A DNA stretch of 24,878 nucleotides from Betaproteobacteria bacterium (GTDB lineage Bacteria; Pseudomonadota; Gammaproteobacteria; Burkholderiales; Usitatibacteraceae), in the NCBI GenBank assembly GCA_025362705.1, contig JANYFH010000209.1:1-24878 (forward strand). Direction: 5' to 3'. The position numbers and the translations under genes are program-made. Shown here in pieces: positions 1 through 7,688 of the stretch (position 1 is the stretch's first letter; each line of letters opens with the position of its first letter). The notes beneath the pieces were generated by a model, which did not search any database, had not been told where the DNA came from, and was given only the letters and a program-made list of their open reading frames with translations.

Positions 1-878
1 CCGATGAACTGTACGCGGCCTTCGCGTGAGGAGCGCAGCACGACATCGCGGTAAGTGCCGCGCGCAAGCTGCGTGGGCGCTGTGACTTGTGCCACAAAAT
101 CATGCGCCTCCGGCAGCAGCGCACAAACTTTGTCGCGCCACTGTTGAATCGGTTGCTGTTCAAATTGCTGAAAATTTTCACGTGGCACGCTCCAGTAGAG
201 CGTCACGCGCCTGATATCGGCGGGGTCGCCCGGTAACCGACCGACTGGCAGAATACCCAGCATTTCCGAGGACGCACGGTAACGTTGCTCGAGTATGCCG
301 CGCGAAAAACCGATGCGATCCTCGACGCTGCACCACAGCGCACCCCAGGGGTAGAGCTGGTCACGTTTGACGAGATGCGGAAACTGGCTGCGCAGGTTTG
401 AATGTGCACCATCGGCGACCAATATGAGATCGTATGGCCCATGTGTGTTGCCCGCGTAATCGGTCAGCATTCCGCGTTTGTCATCGACACGCACGATTTC
501 AACACCGGTCTTGATCGCAGCAACATCAGCGTAGGCATTTTTCAGTATTTCAAATAGCGCACCGCGCTGCATGCCGAGACCGTGGAGCTTCAATCCCAAA
601 TCAGCGTAGCGGATATTCATCACCTGGCGGCCCTGCACATTTTGCCCGTGCAGGCGGTCGATGCGCGCGCCGCACGCGAGCGCCTGATCCGCCAGGCCCA
701 AGGCGCACAATACCGCAAGCCCTGTGGGTTGCAACAGAAAACCCGCGCCCACCGGTGCCAGCACCGGGCTGCGTTCAAAGATGGTGATCGCGTGACCCTG
801 GGCGCGCAACAGCAACGCGCACGCCTGCGCGGCCGTGCCATAGCCGCAGATGGCGATGGAGAGTGATTTGGACGCCAC
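1..878 (-). CDS. FAD-dependent monooxygenase, PHBH/UbiH-like fold (partial, C-terminus off the left edge)
   Basis: About 292 codons are open from a GTG at 878 to the window edge. An in-frame TGA lies directly before that GTG, so it is the most upstream possible start. The N-terminus is a Rossmann FAD-binding segment: SIAICGYGTAAQACALLL at about residues 7-24, an acidic ITIFER strand end near 31-36 and GAGFLLQPTGL near 44-54. The second FAD motif, LILVADGAHSNLR, is near 151-163. This is the architecture of class A flavoprotein hydroxylases that act on aromatic or quinone-ring substrates using NAD(P)H and oxygen. The third glycine of the GxGxxG loop is alanine. No membrane segment is visible. 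It is divergent from rsmE. A ubiquinone-pathway hydroxylase is possible, but the sequence does not decide the substrate. Family confident, function open. Confidence 0.85.
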   Translation of the reverse strand, partial: MASKSLSIAICGYGTAAQACALLLRAQGHAITIFERSPVLAPVGAGFLLQPTGLAVLCALGLADQALACGARIDRLHGQNVQGRQVMNIRYADLGLKLHGLGMQRGALFEILKNAYADVAAIKTGVEIVRVDDKRGMLTDYAGNTHGPYDLILVADGAHSNLRSQFPHLVKRDQLYPWGALWCSVEDRIGFSRGILEQRYRASSEMLGILPVGRLPGDPADIRRVTLYWSVPRENFQQFEQQPIQQWRDKVCALLPEAHDFVAQVTAPTQLARGTYRDVVLRSSREGRVQFI

Positions 879-916
879 TCAGACGAAGCCGAAGCAGCGA
901 AGCAACACTAGACAAA

Positions 917-956
917 CACCAGCATTGGTGAGGCTTCCAGGCCAATAATGGCTGAA
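917..956 (-). repeat. Dispersed short intergenic repeat, copy A
   Basis: The stretch at 917-942 begins CACCAGCATTGGTG and ends GGCTTCCAGGC. It matches the reverse complement of the element at 17404-17463 at 23 of 26 positions, with looser similarity continuing to about 956. It lies between two divergent genes. The second arm of the palindrome seen at the hisA-hisF copy is not well preserved here. Strand is given relative to the copy at 17404. Confidence 0.55.
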
Positions 957-1129
957 GATCCTCATGAAATGGCGTTGTACGACGTTTTTATTCATCGCAA
1001 ATGGGCACCCCCCAAGCACTTCCATTCATCGAATATTGCCGGATGGCGTGAAGTAGTTTCATACATTTGTCGTCGAGAAACAGTGGTAGATCTGCCGATT
1101 CCAGTGAATGGCGACATGCAGCGCGCCGC

Positions 1130-1135
1130 TATAAT
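1130..1135 (+). promoter_or_regulatory. Candidate -10 box for rsmE
   Basis: A perfect TATAAT hexamer lies 41 bases before the rsmE ATG. No good -35 hexamer is found 16-18 bases upstream, so the call rests on the -10 box and its position. Confidence 0.4.
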
Positions 1136-1176
1136 ACTCCCCAGTCATGCCCCTCTGAAAATGTGCATCACCCCCT

Positions 1177-1926
1177 ATGATATCGCCGCGTTTTTTTTCC
1201 GCATTGCCGTTGCCGCGCCCTTGCTGGCTCGGGACTGCATTTGCCGTCAGCGAAGCGGTGGCGCGGCATCTGCAAGTGCTGCGGATCGCGACCGGCGATG
1301 ACATCACGTTATTCGACGGTGAGGGTGGCGAATTTGTAGCGACCGTCGTGACCATCGGTAAACGCGACGCGACCGTGAACCTCTGTGCGTTTGATCCGAT
1401 CGAGCGCGAGTCGCCGATCAGCATCACGCTGGTTCAGGCGCTGGCCACGGCCGACAAAATGGACCTCATCGTACAGAAAGCAGTGGAACTCGGGGTGACC
1501 AATATTGTGCCCATTGCAACCGCGCGCGCGACGCTGAAGCTCGACGGCGAACGCGCGGAAAAGCGCGTTGCGCATTGGCAGGCAATTGTGGTGGCGGCGT
1601 GCGAACAGTGCGGACGCAATCGGGTACCGCTCGTGCACGGTGTGCAAACGCTGGATCAGTGGTTGAAAAAATCGCCTGAAGGCAGCAGCATAGTGCTGGA
1701 TCCAATGGCCGAAAAGCCGTTGCTAGGCAGCATTGATGCGGACAGACCAATCGCGCTCCTGATCGGCCCCGAAGGCGGATTCACGACTGATGAAATCGCG
1801 CGTGCTGTCACACACGGCGTGATGGCGGCGAAATTCGGGCCGCGTGTCTTGCGTACGGAAACGGCTGGGCTCGCGGCCATCGCGGCACTGGCGGCGTGCT
1901 TTGGTGATCTGGGTACGGTGGTTTGA
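1177..1926 (+). CDS. rsmE: 16S rRNA (uracil-1498-N3)-methyltransferase RsmE
   Basis: A 249-residue protein, normal length for RsmE. It methylates N3 of U1498 in 16S rRNA using S-adenosylmethionine. The N-terminus has the family pattern PRFF, followed by AVARHLQVLRIATGDDITLF and an FDGEGGEF strand (PUA-like RNA-binding domain). The C-terminal SPOUT (trefoil-knot) domain shows ALLIGPEGGF near 193-202 and FGPRVLRTETAG near 220-231, the two cofactor-binding knot motifs. The ATG at 1177 gives the expected N-terminus, although the Shine-Dalgarno region is poor. A run of eight T near the start codes in frame for RFF. It is followed after 80 bases by argA on the same strand. Confidence 0.95.
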   Translation: MISPRFFSALPLPRPCWLGTAFAVSEAVARHLQVLRIATGDDITLFDGEGGEFVATVVTIGKRDATVNLCAFDPIERESPISITLVQALATADKMDLIVQKAVELGVTNIVPIATARATLKLDGERAEKRVAHWQAIVVAACEQCGRNRVPLVHGVQTLDQWLKKSPEGSSIVLDPMAEKPLLGSIDADRPIALLIGPEGGFTTDEIARAVTHGVMAAKFGPRVLRTETAGLAAIAALAACFGDLGTVV

Positions 1927-2006
1927 TTGACCCTTATGCGCGTGAACGGCGCCTTATCGTTAAAATGACGCAACGCCTTCTTCTCTAACTCACGATATCG
2001 CCTCGC

Positions 2007-3341
2007 ATGGCCAAGAACGACGCAAAAAAACTGGAAGCTTTTGTAAAGTGGTTCCGCAGCGCCACACCGTTCATCCACGAATTTGGTGGCCGCACTATCG
2101 TGATCGCGTTCGGTGGCGAGGTACTCACCGACGGCGAGATGATGCAGCTTGCGCACGACATCAATGTGTTGGTGAGCCTGGAGATTCGCGTGGTGCTGGT
2201 ACACGGCACGCGCCCGCAGGTGGAGGATCAACTTTCGCAGCACGGTGTCGCTTCAAAACTGGTTGATGGCCGTCGTGTCACGGATGATGCTGCGCTCAAA
2301 TGCGTGAAAGAAGCCAACGGCATCGTGCGCATGGAAATCGAGGCGACGCTCTCCACCGAGCTTGCCAATTCGCCCATGGCAGGCGCAGACATCCGCGTCG
2401 CATCGGGTAATTTCATTACTGCCAAGCCGGTCGGTGTGCGCGATGGCGTCGATTACATGCACACCGGACAAGTTCGCAAAGTCGACACCGAAGGTATTGT
2501 GCGCCGGCTCGATGATGATGAAGTGGTGCTGATCTCGCCGATCGGTTTCTCGCCGACGGGTGATATTTTTAATTGCACACTGGAAGATGTGGCGACATCA
2601 GTTGCCATTGCGCTGAAAGCAGAAAAGCTGATTTTCCTCACAGAAACGCTGGGCGCGACTGACAACAAGGAGCGGCTCATTAACGAGCTGACGGCATTGC
2701 AAGCGCAGGAAGCGCTCAATTCCGTGCGCTATGGCGGCCAGACCGAAGATATCCGGCTGTTCCTGCCCTGTGCGATCCGTGCGGTGCGCGAAGGCGTGAA
2801 GCGTGCGCACCTGATCAGCCGCCACATCGACGGCGCACTGTTGATGGAGCTTTTTACGCATCACGGTATCGGTACGATGGTGGTGCTCGAAGCGCCGGAT
2901 TGCCTGCGCGATGCGAAACTCAGCGACACGGACGGCATCATGGGCATCATCGATCCGCTCGTCGCTGCAGGAATTCTCGTGAAGCGTGATCGCGAACTGA
3001 TTGAAAAAGAAATCGACCGATTCGTGGTGCTCGAACATGAAGATGAAATCATTGGCTGCGCGGCGCTCTATCCGTTTCCAAACGACAAGGCAGTCGAGCT
3101 GGCGTGTCTGGCGGTAAATCCGTTTTATCGTGACGGTGGTCGCGGCGAACGAATCCTCGGTTTTGCCGAGAAACGCGCCAGGGAAAAAGGCTTCAAGACA
3201 CTGTTCGTACTTTCCACGCAGACGACGCAGTGGTTTGTCGAACGCGGTTTTGTGGAAAGCGATGTATCGAAGTTGCCACAGGAAAAACAGGCCCTATATA
3301 ACTACTCTCGGCGCTCGAAAATTTATTCGAAACCTGTGTAG
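2007..3341 (+). CDS. argA: Amino-acid N-acetyltransferase (N-acetylglutamate synthase) ArgA
   Basis: A 444-residue protein of classical ArgA length. It makes N-acetylglutamate from glutamate and acetyl-CoA, the first step of arginine biosynthesis, in the cytoplasm. Residues about 25-280 form the amino-acid-kinase-like domain (TIVIAFGGEVL near 30-40 and VVLVHGTRPQV near 62-72), which in this family binds the feedback inhibitor arginine and lacks kinase activity. Residues about 290-435 form the GNAT domain, with the acetyl-CoA loop RDGGRG at 375-380 after the LAVNPFY strand. Start: the ATG at 2007 gives the usual N-terminus, but no strong Shine-Dalgarno is visible. It lies 80 bases after rsmE and 30 before yggX. 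No ARG-box operator was recognised upstream. Confidence 0.96.
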   Translation: MAKNDAKKLEAFVKWFRSATPFIHEFGGRTIVIAFGGEVLTDGEMMQLAHDINVLVSLEIRVVLVHGTRPQVEDQLSQHGVASKLVDGRRVTDDAALKCVKEANGIVRMEIEATLSTELANSPMAGADIRVASGNFITAKPVGVRDGVDYMHTGQVRKVDTEGIVRRLDDDEVVLISPIGFSPTGDIFNCTLEDVATSVAIALKAEKLIFLTETLGATDNKERLINELTALQAQEALNSVRYGGQTEDIRLFLPCAIRAVREGVKRAHLISRHIDGALLMELFTHHGIGTMVVLEAPDCLRDAKLSDTDGIMGIIDPLVAAGILVKRDRELIEKEIDRFVVLEHEDEIIGCAALYPFPNDKAVELACLAVNPFYRDGGRGERILGFAEKRAREKGFKTLFVLSTQTTQWFVERGFVESDVSKLPQEKQALYNYSRRSKIYSKPV

Positions 3342-3371
3342 GAAACAACGCAGCAATCAACGGAGCAGCAA

Positions 3372-3644
3372 ATGGCAAGAATGGTGAATTGCGTCAAACT
3401 GAAAACGGAAGCAGAAGGTCTTGATTTTCCGCCCTACCCGGGCGCGTTGGGCAAGCAGCTTTATGAAAGCGTTTCCAAGCAGGCGTGGAAGGAGTGGCTG
3501 GAGCAGCAGAAACGGCTGGTCAATGAAAACCGCCTGAACCTGGCTGACATCAAAGCGCGCAAATATCTGGAAGAGCAAATGCAGCGGCACTTTTTTGGCG
3601 ACGGTGCCGATCAGGCGATGGGCTTTGTACCGCCGGTGGCGTGA
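3372..3644 (+). CDS. yggX: YggX-family Fe(II)-trafficking / oxidative damage protection protein
   Basis: A 90-residue cytoplasmic protein of standard YggX length. The start MVNCVKLKTEAEGLDFPPYP contains the conserved cysteine (residue 7), followed by the family signature PGALGKQLYESVSKQAWKEW and the NENRLNLADIKARKYL helix. YggX proteins are linked to protection of iron-sulfur clusters and labile iron under oxidative stress; the exact biochemistry is debated. GGAG lies at a suitable distance upstream of the ATG. It follows argA by 30 bases and probably shares its transcript. It converges with rpiA with only 7 bases between the stop codons, so there is little room for a terminator. Confidence 0.96.
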   Translation: MARMVNCVKLKTEAEGLDFPPYPGALGKQLYESVSKQAWKEWLEQQKRLVNENRLNLADIKARKYLEEQMQRHFFGDGADQAMGFVPPVA

Positions 3645-3651
3645 TGATTTG

Positions 3652-4323
3652 TTAGCGCGTGAGCGTTTTCACGCCGTCGATTGATGCGAGCAAGGCAACA
3701 TCCGCACCACGCCGTGCAAATAAACCATTGGTCACTACGCCGGCAATCTGGTTGATCGTCGATTCGAGTTCAACCGGGTTGGTGATCACGAGGCCGTGAA
3801 CATCGAGTATCCAGTTGCCGTTGTCGGTGACGACGCCCTTGTCATCTTTCATGCGCCATTCGGGATGTCCGCCCAGCCTCACCAATTCGCGCGCGACGTA
3901 ACTGCGCGCCATCGGGATGACTTCCACCGGCAGCGGGAAAGCCCCAAGCACATCGACCAATTTTGATTGATCGGCAATACACACGAATTTGTCAGAGGCG
4001 GCAGCGACGATTTTTTCACGGGTCAATGCGGCGCCACCGCCTTTGATCATGGCCAGATGCGGCGTGATTTCATCAGCGCCATCGATATATACCGACAAAA
4101 ATCCGGCATCGTTTAGCGTCATGACTTCTATGTTGGCCTGCTTCAACAACGCCGTGCTGGCCTCGGAGCTTGAAACAGCGGCCTTGATGCGATGCGAGAT
4201 TTTTGCCAGCTCGGCGATAAATAAATTGACCGTGGACCCGGAACCAACACCGATAATAGTGTCGATGGGAACGTAGGCGATTGCAGCTTTCGCGGCGGCC
4301 AGTTTGAGCGCGTTTTGGTCCAT
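3652..4323 (-). CDS. rpiA: Ribose-5-phosphate isomerase A
   Basis: RpiA interconverts ribose-5-phosphate and ribulose-5-phosphate in the non-oxidative pentose phosphate pathway. It may supply ribose-5-phosphate for PRPP and hence histidine. From the ATG at 4323 the protein is 223 residues, close to E. coli RpiA (219). The phosphate loop GVGSGST is at 25-31, DGADE starts at D81 with D84, and the catalytic TREK places Glu at 103, matching E. coli numbering. That agreement is why I chose 4323 over an in-frame ATG at 4359, which would add 12 residues the family lacks. No Shine-Dalgarno precedes 4323. TACAAT lies at 4330-4335, so the transcript could start at or near the start codon. Divergent from ilvA. 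Confidence 0.95.
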   Translation of the reverse strand: MDQNALKLAAAKAAIAYVPIDTIIGVGSGSTVNLFIAELAKISHRIKAAVSSSEASTALLKQANIEVMTLNDAGFLSVYIDGADEITPHLAMIKGGGAALTREKIVAAASDKFVCIADQSKLVDVLGAFPLPVEVIPMARSYVARELVRLGGHPEWRMKDDKGVVTDNGNWILDVHGLVITNPVELESTINQIAGVVTNGLFARRGADVALLASIDGVKTLTR

Positions 4324-4423
4324 GTGCGCATTGTATCGCGCGACGTACGGGTCGCTCATCGCGACACGTACTTGTTTCCTGCTAAATTGCGGGTTGAATG
4401 CGCGTTACACAATAAAGAATTCC

Positions 4424-5935
4424 ATGAAAATTGATTACCTGAAAAATATCCTGACGGCTCGCGTCTATGACGTTGCCATTGAAAGCCCGCTGGAACGCGC
4501 TGTCGGCAGTTCCGAACGACTGAAAAATGCTGTGCTGCTCAAGCGCGAAGATTTGCAGCCGGTATTTTCATTCAAGCTACGCGGCGCATACAACAAAATG
4601 GCGCATCTGTCGCCTGCCGAATTGAAGCGCGGCGTCATTTGCGCCTCGGCCGGCAACCATGCACAGGGTGTTGCATTGGCTGCGCAGAAACTGGGTGCGG
4701 CGGCGACGATTGTGATGCCGGTAACAACGCCGAGTATCAAAGTCGATGCGGTCGCGCGCCGGGGCGCAAAGGTGGTGCTGTGCGGCGACAGTTATCACGA
4801 GGCCAGTTTGTACGCCAACAAATTGGCGGTGCAAAAAAAATTGACCTATGTGCATCCCTACGATGATCCATTGGTGATTGCCGGGCAAGGCACGATTGGC
4901 ATGGAAGTTTTGCGTCAGCATCAACATTTTATCGATGCCATTTTTGTGCCGATCGGTGGCGGCGGGCTCATCGCCGGCATTGCCGCTTACGTGAAGGCGT
5001 TATCACCAAAAACAAAAATTATCGGTGTGGAGCCGGTCGATTCGAACGCGATGTATCAGTCGTTGAAGGCCGGACGTCGCGTGAAACTGGCGCACGTGAA
5101 TTTGTTTGCCGACGGCGTCGCCGTCAAGCAAGTGGGCAAGGAAACCTTTCGTCTTGCCGAGGCGCTGGTCGATGAAGTGGTGCTGGTCGATACCGACGAA
5201 ATCTGCGCGGCAATCAAGGATATTTTTCAAGATACACGTTCGCTCATGGAGCCGTCCGGTGGATTGGCCCTGGCAGGCATCAAGCGTTATGTTGAACGCG
5301 AGAAATGCAGCGGTAAGACGTTTGTAGCCATTTGCTGCGGTGCGAACATGAATTTTGATCGCCTGCGGTTCATTGCCGAACGCGCTGAAATGGGTGAGCA
5401 CCACGAAGCCTTGCTCGCGGTCACCGTGCCCGAAACGCGTGGCAGTTTTCGGAAATTTTGTGGGTTGATCGGGCCGCGGAACGTAACCGAATTCAACTAT
5501 CGTATCGCCGACGCGAAGCAGGCGCACGTCTTCGTCGGCGTGCAAGTGGGGGGTCGCGATGAGGCAAAAAAACTGGTGGCGCATTTTGGCCGCAATGGAT
5601 TCAAGACGCTCGATCTCACCGACGACGAAATGGCCAAGCTGCATGTGCGCCACCTCGTTGGCGGACGATCACCGTTGGCGCACGACGAACTGATGTATCG
5701 CTTTGAATTTCCTGAGCGACCGGGTGCGTTGATGACATTCCTGAACAGCATGAGCCCGAACTGGAACATCAGCCTGTTCCATTACCGCAATCACGGCGCG
5801 GACGTGGGCCGCATCCTTGTCGGGCTGCAAGTGCCCGCGAACGAGCGCGGCGCATTCGCACGATTTCTGAAATCGGTCGGGTTCGCGTATGTCGATGAGA
5901 CCAACAACCCGGCTTATAAAATGTTTTTGGGTTGA
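4424..5935 (+). CDS. ilvA: Threonine ammonia-lyase (biosynthetic threonine deaminase) IlvA
   Basis: A 503-residue protein, close to the ~514 of E. coli IlvA. It converts threonine to 2-oxobutanoate and ammonia, the committed step to isoleucine. The PLP lysine is K51 in SFKLRGAYNKM, the substrate loop SAGNHAQG is at 75-82, and the glycine-rich phosphate loop GGGG is at 178-181. Residues about 325-503 form two ACT-like regulatory modules (EMGEHHEALLAVTVPE leads into the first; YRFEFPERPGALMTFL opens the second), the classical site of isoleucine inhibition and valine activation. Start: the ATG at 4424 gives the normal N-terminus; an upstream in-frame ATG at 4304 would run through the rpiA start region and is rejected. 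The upstream AAAGAA is a weak ribosome site. Confidence 0.96.
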   Translation: MKIDYLKNILTARVYDVAIESPLERAVGSSERLKNAVLLKREDLQPVFSFKLRGAYNKMAHLSPAELKRGVICASAGNHAQGVALAAQKLGAAATIVMPVTTPSIKVDAVARRGAKVVLCGDSYHEASLYANKLAVQKKLTYVHPYDDPLVIAGQGTIGMEVLRQHQHFIDAIFVPIGGGGLIAGIAAYVKALSPKTKIIGVEPVDSNAMYQSLKAGRRVKLAHVNLFADGVAVKQVGKETFRLAEALVDEVVLVDTDEICAAIKDIFQDTRSLMEPSGGLALAGIKRYVEREKCSGKTFVAICCGANMNFDRLRFIAERAEMGEHHEALLAVTVPETRGSFRKFCGLIGPRNVTEFNYRIADAKQAHVFVGVQVGGRDEAKKLVAHFGRNGFKTLDLTDDEMAKLHVRHLVGGRSPLAHDELMYRFEFPERPGALMTFLNSMSPNWNISLFHYRNHGADVGRILVGLQVPANERGAFARFLKSVGFAYVDETNNPAYKMFLG

Positions 5936-6229
5936 TTAGCGCGCGGCTATGTGACGTTGACAGGCAACAATAAAATCAGTCAGAAACAATTTTTCAAAGT
6001 CTAGCACTGGCGCGGTGTTTGAGACTTTTTATTGCCGAGGAGCCCGTGGAATGGCGATCTGCGTTGTAATGTGCTGGGTGATGCGCTCCTGCCCCAGCAA
6101 TGCACAGCGTGTCCTACACGCGAACTGAAATGCTTCGCTGTCAACCGCGCACACGGTAAAATTGTTGTTATTGGCATTTGTCTGCTTGTCCGGGCAACTC
6201 GTCACTTCACATGTCACAGGTAGATAAAG
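5936..6229. other. Intergenic region between ilvA and the GGDEF gene
   Basis: Almost 300 bases without a supported gene. It carries repeat copy B at 6001-6055. A minus-strand open frame (6029-6304) with several cysteines overlaps both this repeat and the start of the GGDEF gene, and I do not call it. No convincing terminator for ilvA and no strong promoter for the GGDEF gene was found. Confidence 0.5.
6001..6055 (+). repeat. Dispersed short intergenic repeat, copy B
   Basis: It begins CTAGCACTGGCGCGG, which matches the reverse complement of one end of the 17404-17463 element at 14 of 15 bases. It then continues GTGTTT and, after a gap, TTTTAT..GCC..GG-AGCC, in the same order as the forward strand of that element. 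It lies 65 bases after the ilvA stop. The alignment needs small gaps, so this copy is more diverged than the pair at 917 and 17404. Confidence 0.45.
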
Positions 6230-7075
6230 ATGAACACAAATGTAAAGCAAGATGGCCCCGCGAACGGCAAGCCTGCGAAAGCGCTCGTCGGCGCACTGAA
6301 GCAAAACGAGCAGATCAAGGATCTGGTCGAGGAGGTTGCCGAGGAGCTCGCCACAGTAAATGAGGTGCTGACGGAAGAGCTTTCAGGCGCTGACACACCG
6401 CCGGTGGTGCAGGATGCTATTGAAAAAAGTGTCGGAGCTGAAATCAAGGTTCAGGAAGCGACAGAACAGCTTGCGGTCGTGAATGAGGCATTGGTGGACG
6501 AAGTCAAAGCCCGTCACGTGCTCGAATTTCAGTATGCCGCCGCCACCGAGCAAAAAGACGCGGCTCGCCACGAGTCGCTCCACGATCCTCTGACCGGCCT
6601 GCCCAATCGTGCACTTTTCAATGATCGTCTGGAGCAGGGATTGGTGCTGGCGGAACGACACGCGTGGAATCTTGCGGTAATGTTCCTGGAGTTGCATGGC
6701 TTTAAAGAAATTAACGTCAAGTACGGGCACGATGTCGGCGACAAGGTGTTGCAGACGATTGCTGCGCGTCTACTGGAAAATTCGCGCAGCGACGACACCG
6801 CCAGTCGTCACAGTGGCGATGAATTCCTATACCTGGTCATGGAGTCAGGCAGCGCACAGCAGGTCAAGTTGATCGTCGAGAAACTCATTCGCGTGATTGA
6901 GGCAACATGCGAGATAAGCGTTGGTGACCGCACCGTCAGTCTCGAAATCCGTGTGAGCATCGGCATCGCGATGTTTCCTGACCATGGTGCCGTTGCCGAC
7001 AACTTGATCAATGCTGCGGGCAAGGCGATGTATCGGGCCAGAAAAGACAATACCGGCTATTCGTTCGCTGATTGA
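6230..7075 (+). CDS. Cytoplasmic GGDEF-domain protein (possible diguanylate cyclase, altered metal site)
   Basis: A 281-residue protein. Residues about 20-115 are charged and probably helical or coiled-coil, with no membrane segment and no recognised sensor domain. Residues about 117-281 form a GGDEF domain: DPLTGLPNRALFNDRL at 119-134, INVKYGHDVGD at 161-171, signature SGDEF at 195-199, and SIGIAMFP near 243-250. An RxxD inhibitory-site motif (R186, D189) lies at the standard distance before SGDEF. Active enzymes join two GTP into cyclic di-GMP. Here the usual D-x-D before GFK is E154-L-H156, and the Asp after Asn162 is Val. The first Asp normally helps bind Mg2+. Activity is therefore uncertain; a weak cyclase or a c-di-GMP-responsive protein are both possible. 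No EAL domain. AGG lies about 10 bases before the ATG. Confidence 0.9.
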   Translation: MNTNVKQDGPANGKPAKALVGALKQNEQIKDLVEEVAEELATVNEVLTEELSGADTPPVVQDAIEKSVGAEIKVQEATEQLAVVNEALVDEVKARHVLEFQYAAATEQKDAARHESLHDPLTGLPNRALFNDRLEQGLVLAERHAWNLAVMFLELHGFKEINVKYGHDVGDKVLQTIAARLLENSRSDDTASRHSGDEFLYLVMESGSAQQVKLIVEKLIRVIEATCEISVGDRTVSLEIRVSIGIAMFPDHGAVADNLINAAGKAMYRARKDNTGYSFAD

Positions 7076-7124
7076 ATAGAGCACCAAGGGCGCTGCAGGT
7101 CATCAAAGACTAGCCTGAAATTAA

Positions 7125-7592
7125 TTATTCCGGCCAATTCTTGATGTATTGCTTGAGAAGCTGATTCTCAAAAGCGACATCCTTGATCGCGCTTCTGGCG
7201 ATATCGTGGAAGGAAAGAATGCCGACGAGTACGCCATGATCGACTACCGGAACATGGGTGATGTGCAGTTCCGTCATCAAGCCGCGCAGATGATCGACGC
7301 TGTCTTCGAGTTTGGCGACCGGCGGATTGATTTTCATCACATTGCGACACTTCGCCTGCATGAGACTGCCGCCGTGGGAGTTAAGCCCCTGTAGCAATTC
7401 GCGAAACGTTATCAATCCCACCATCTCATCCGCTTCCATCACGATCATGGAACTGATTTCGTGCCTGGCCATGGATGAAACTGCTTCGGCAACGGTGATA
7501 TCGGGACCAATCGAAAACAATGCGCGCTTGGGTGCTGCGTGCACCTGCTGTGATTTATCTTTGAGAAGGTCGGCAACAGTTGATTGGCTCAT
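7125..7592 (-). CDS. Two-CBS-domain protein
   Basis: A 155-residue stand-alone protein with two CBS repeats: about 22-72 (VAEAVSSMARHEISSMIVME then MVGLITFRELL) and about 83-136 (NVMKINPPVAKLEDSVDHL then HVPVVDHGVLVGILSFHDIA). A short C-terminal helix (ENQLLKQYIKNWPE) follows. CBS pairs usually bind adenine nucleotides (AMP, ATP, SAM) and sense energy state or regulate a partner; no partner domain is fused here. I chose the ATG at 7592 (MSQSTVADLL); a longer in-frame reading to 7688 adds a segment with no family resemblance. It converges with the GGDEF gene with no clear terminator between them. The biological role is not evident from sequence. Confidence 0.88.
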   Translation of the reverse strand: MSQSTVADLLKDKSQQVHAAPKRALFSIGPDITVAEAVSSMARHEISSMIVMEADEMVGLITFRELLQGLNSHGGSLMQAKCRNVMKINPPVAKLEDSVDHLRGLMTELHITHVPVVDHGVLVGILSFHDIARSAIKDVAFENQLLKQYIKNWPE

Positions 7593-7688
7593 GATGGTCG
7601 GGGCATGACAGGGACCTAAACGGAATCGATACAGGATAGCAAACGCAGCACGCGTCTGCCAGACTGGAACACCGGCAGGACAGACCAA

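Larger units (their letters stand above)
879..1176. other. Divergent intergenic region between the FAD monooxygenase and rsmE
   Basis: About 300 bases with no convincing gene. It holds one copy of the dispersed short repeat (917-956) and a good -10 box (TATAAT at 1130-1135) oriented toward rsmE. Small overlapping open frames on both strands have no recognisable domain and run into rsmE out of frame. Confidence 0.6.

Noticed and set aside
948..1301. Plus-strand open frame of 117 codons upstream of and overlapping rsmE
   Set aside because: No family resemblance, runs out of frame into the well-supported rsmE, and spans the rsmE promoter region and part of the repeat.
6029..6304. Minus-strand open frame of 91 codons with several cysteines between ilvA and the GGDEF gene
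   Set aside because: It begins antisense inside the GGDEF gene and ends inside the repeat at 6001-6055. It has an asparagine run and no clear signal peptide or ribosome site. It could be a small Cys-containing protein, but I cannot support it.
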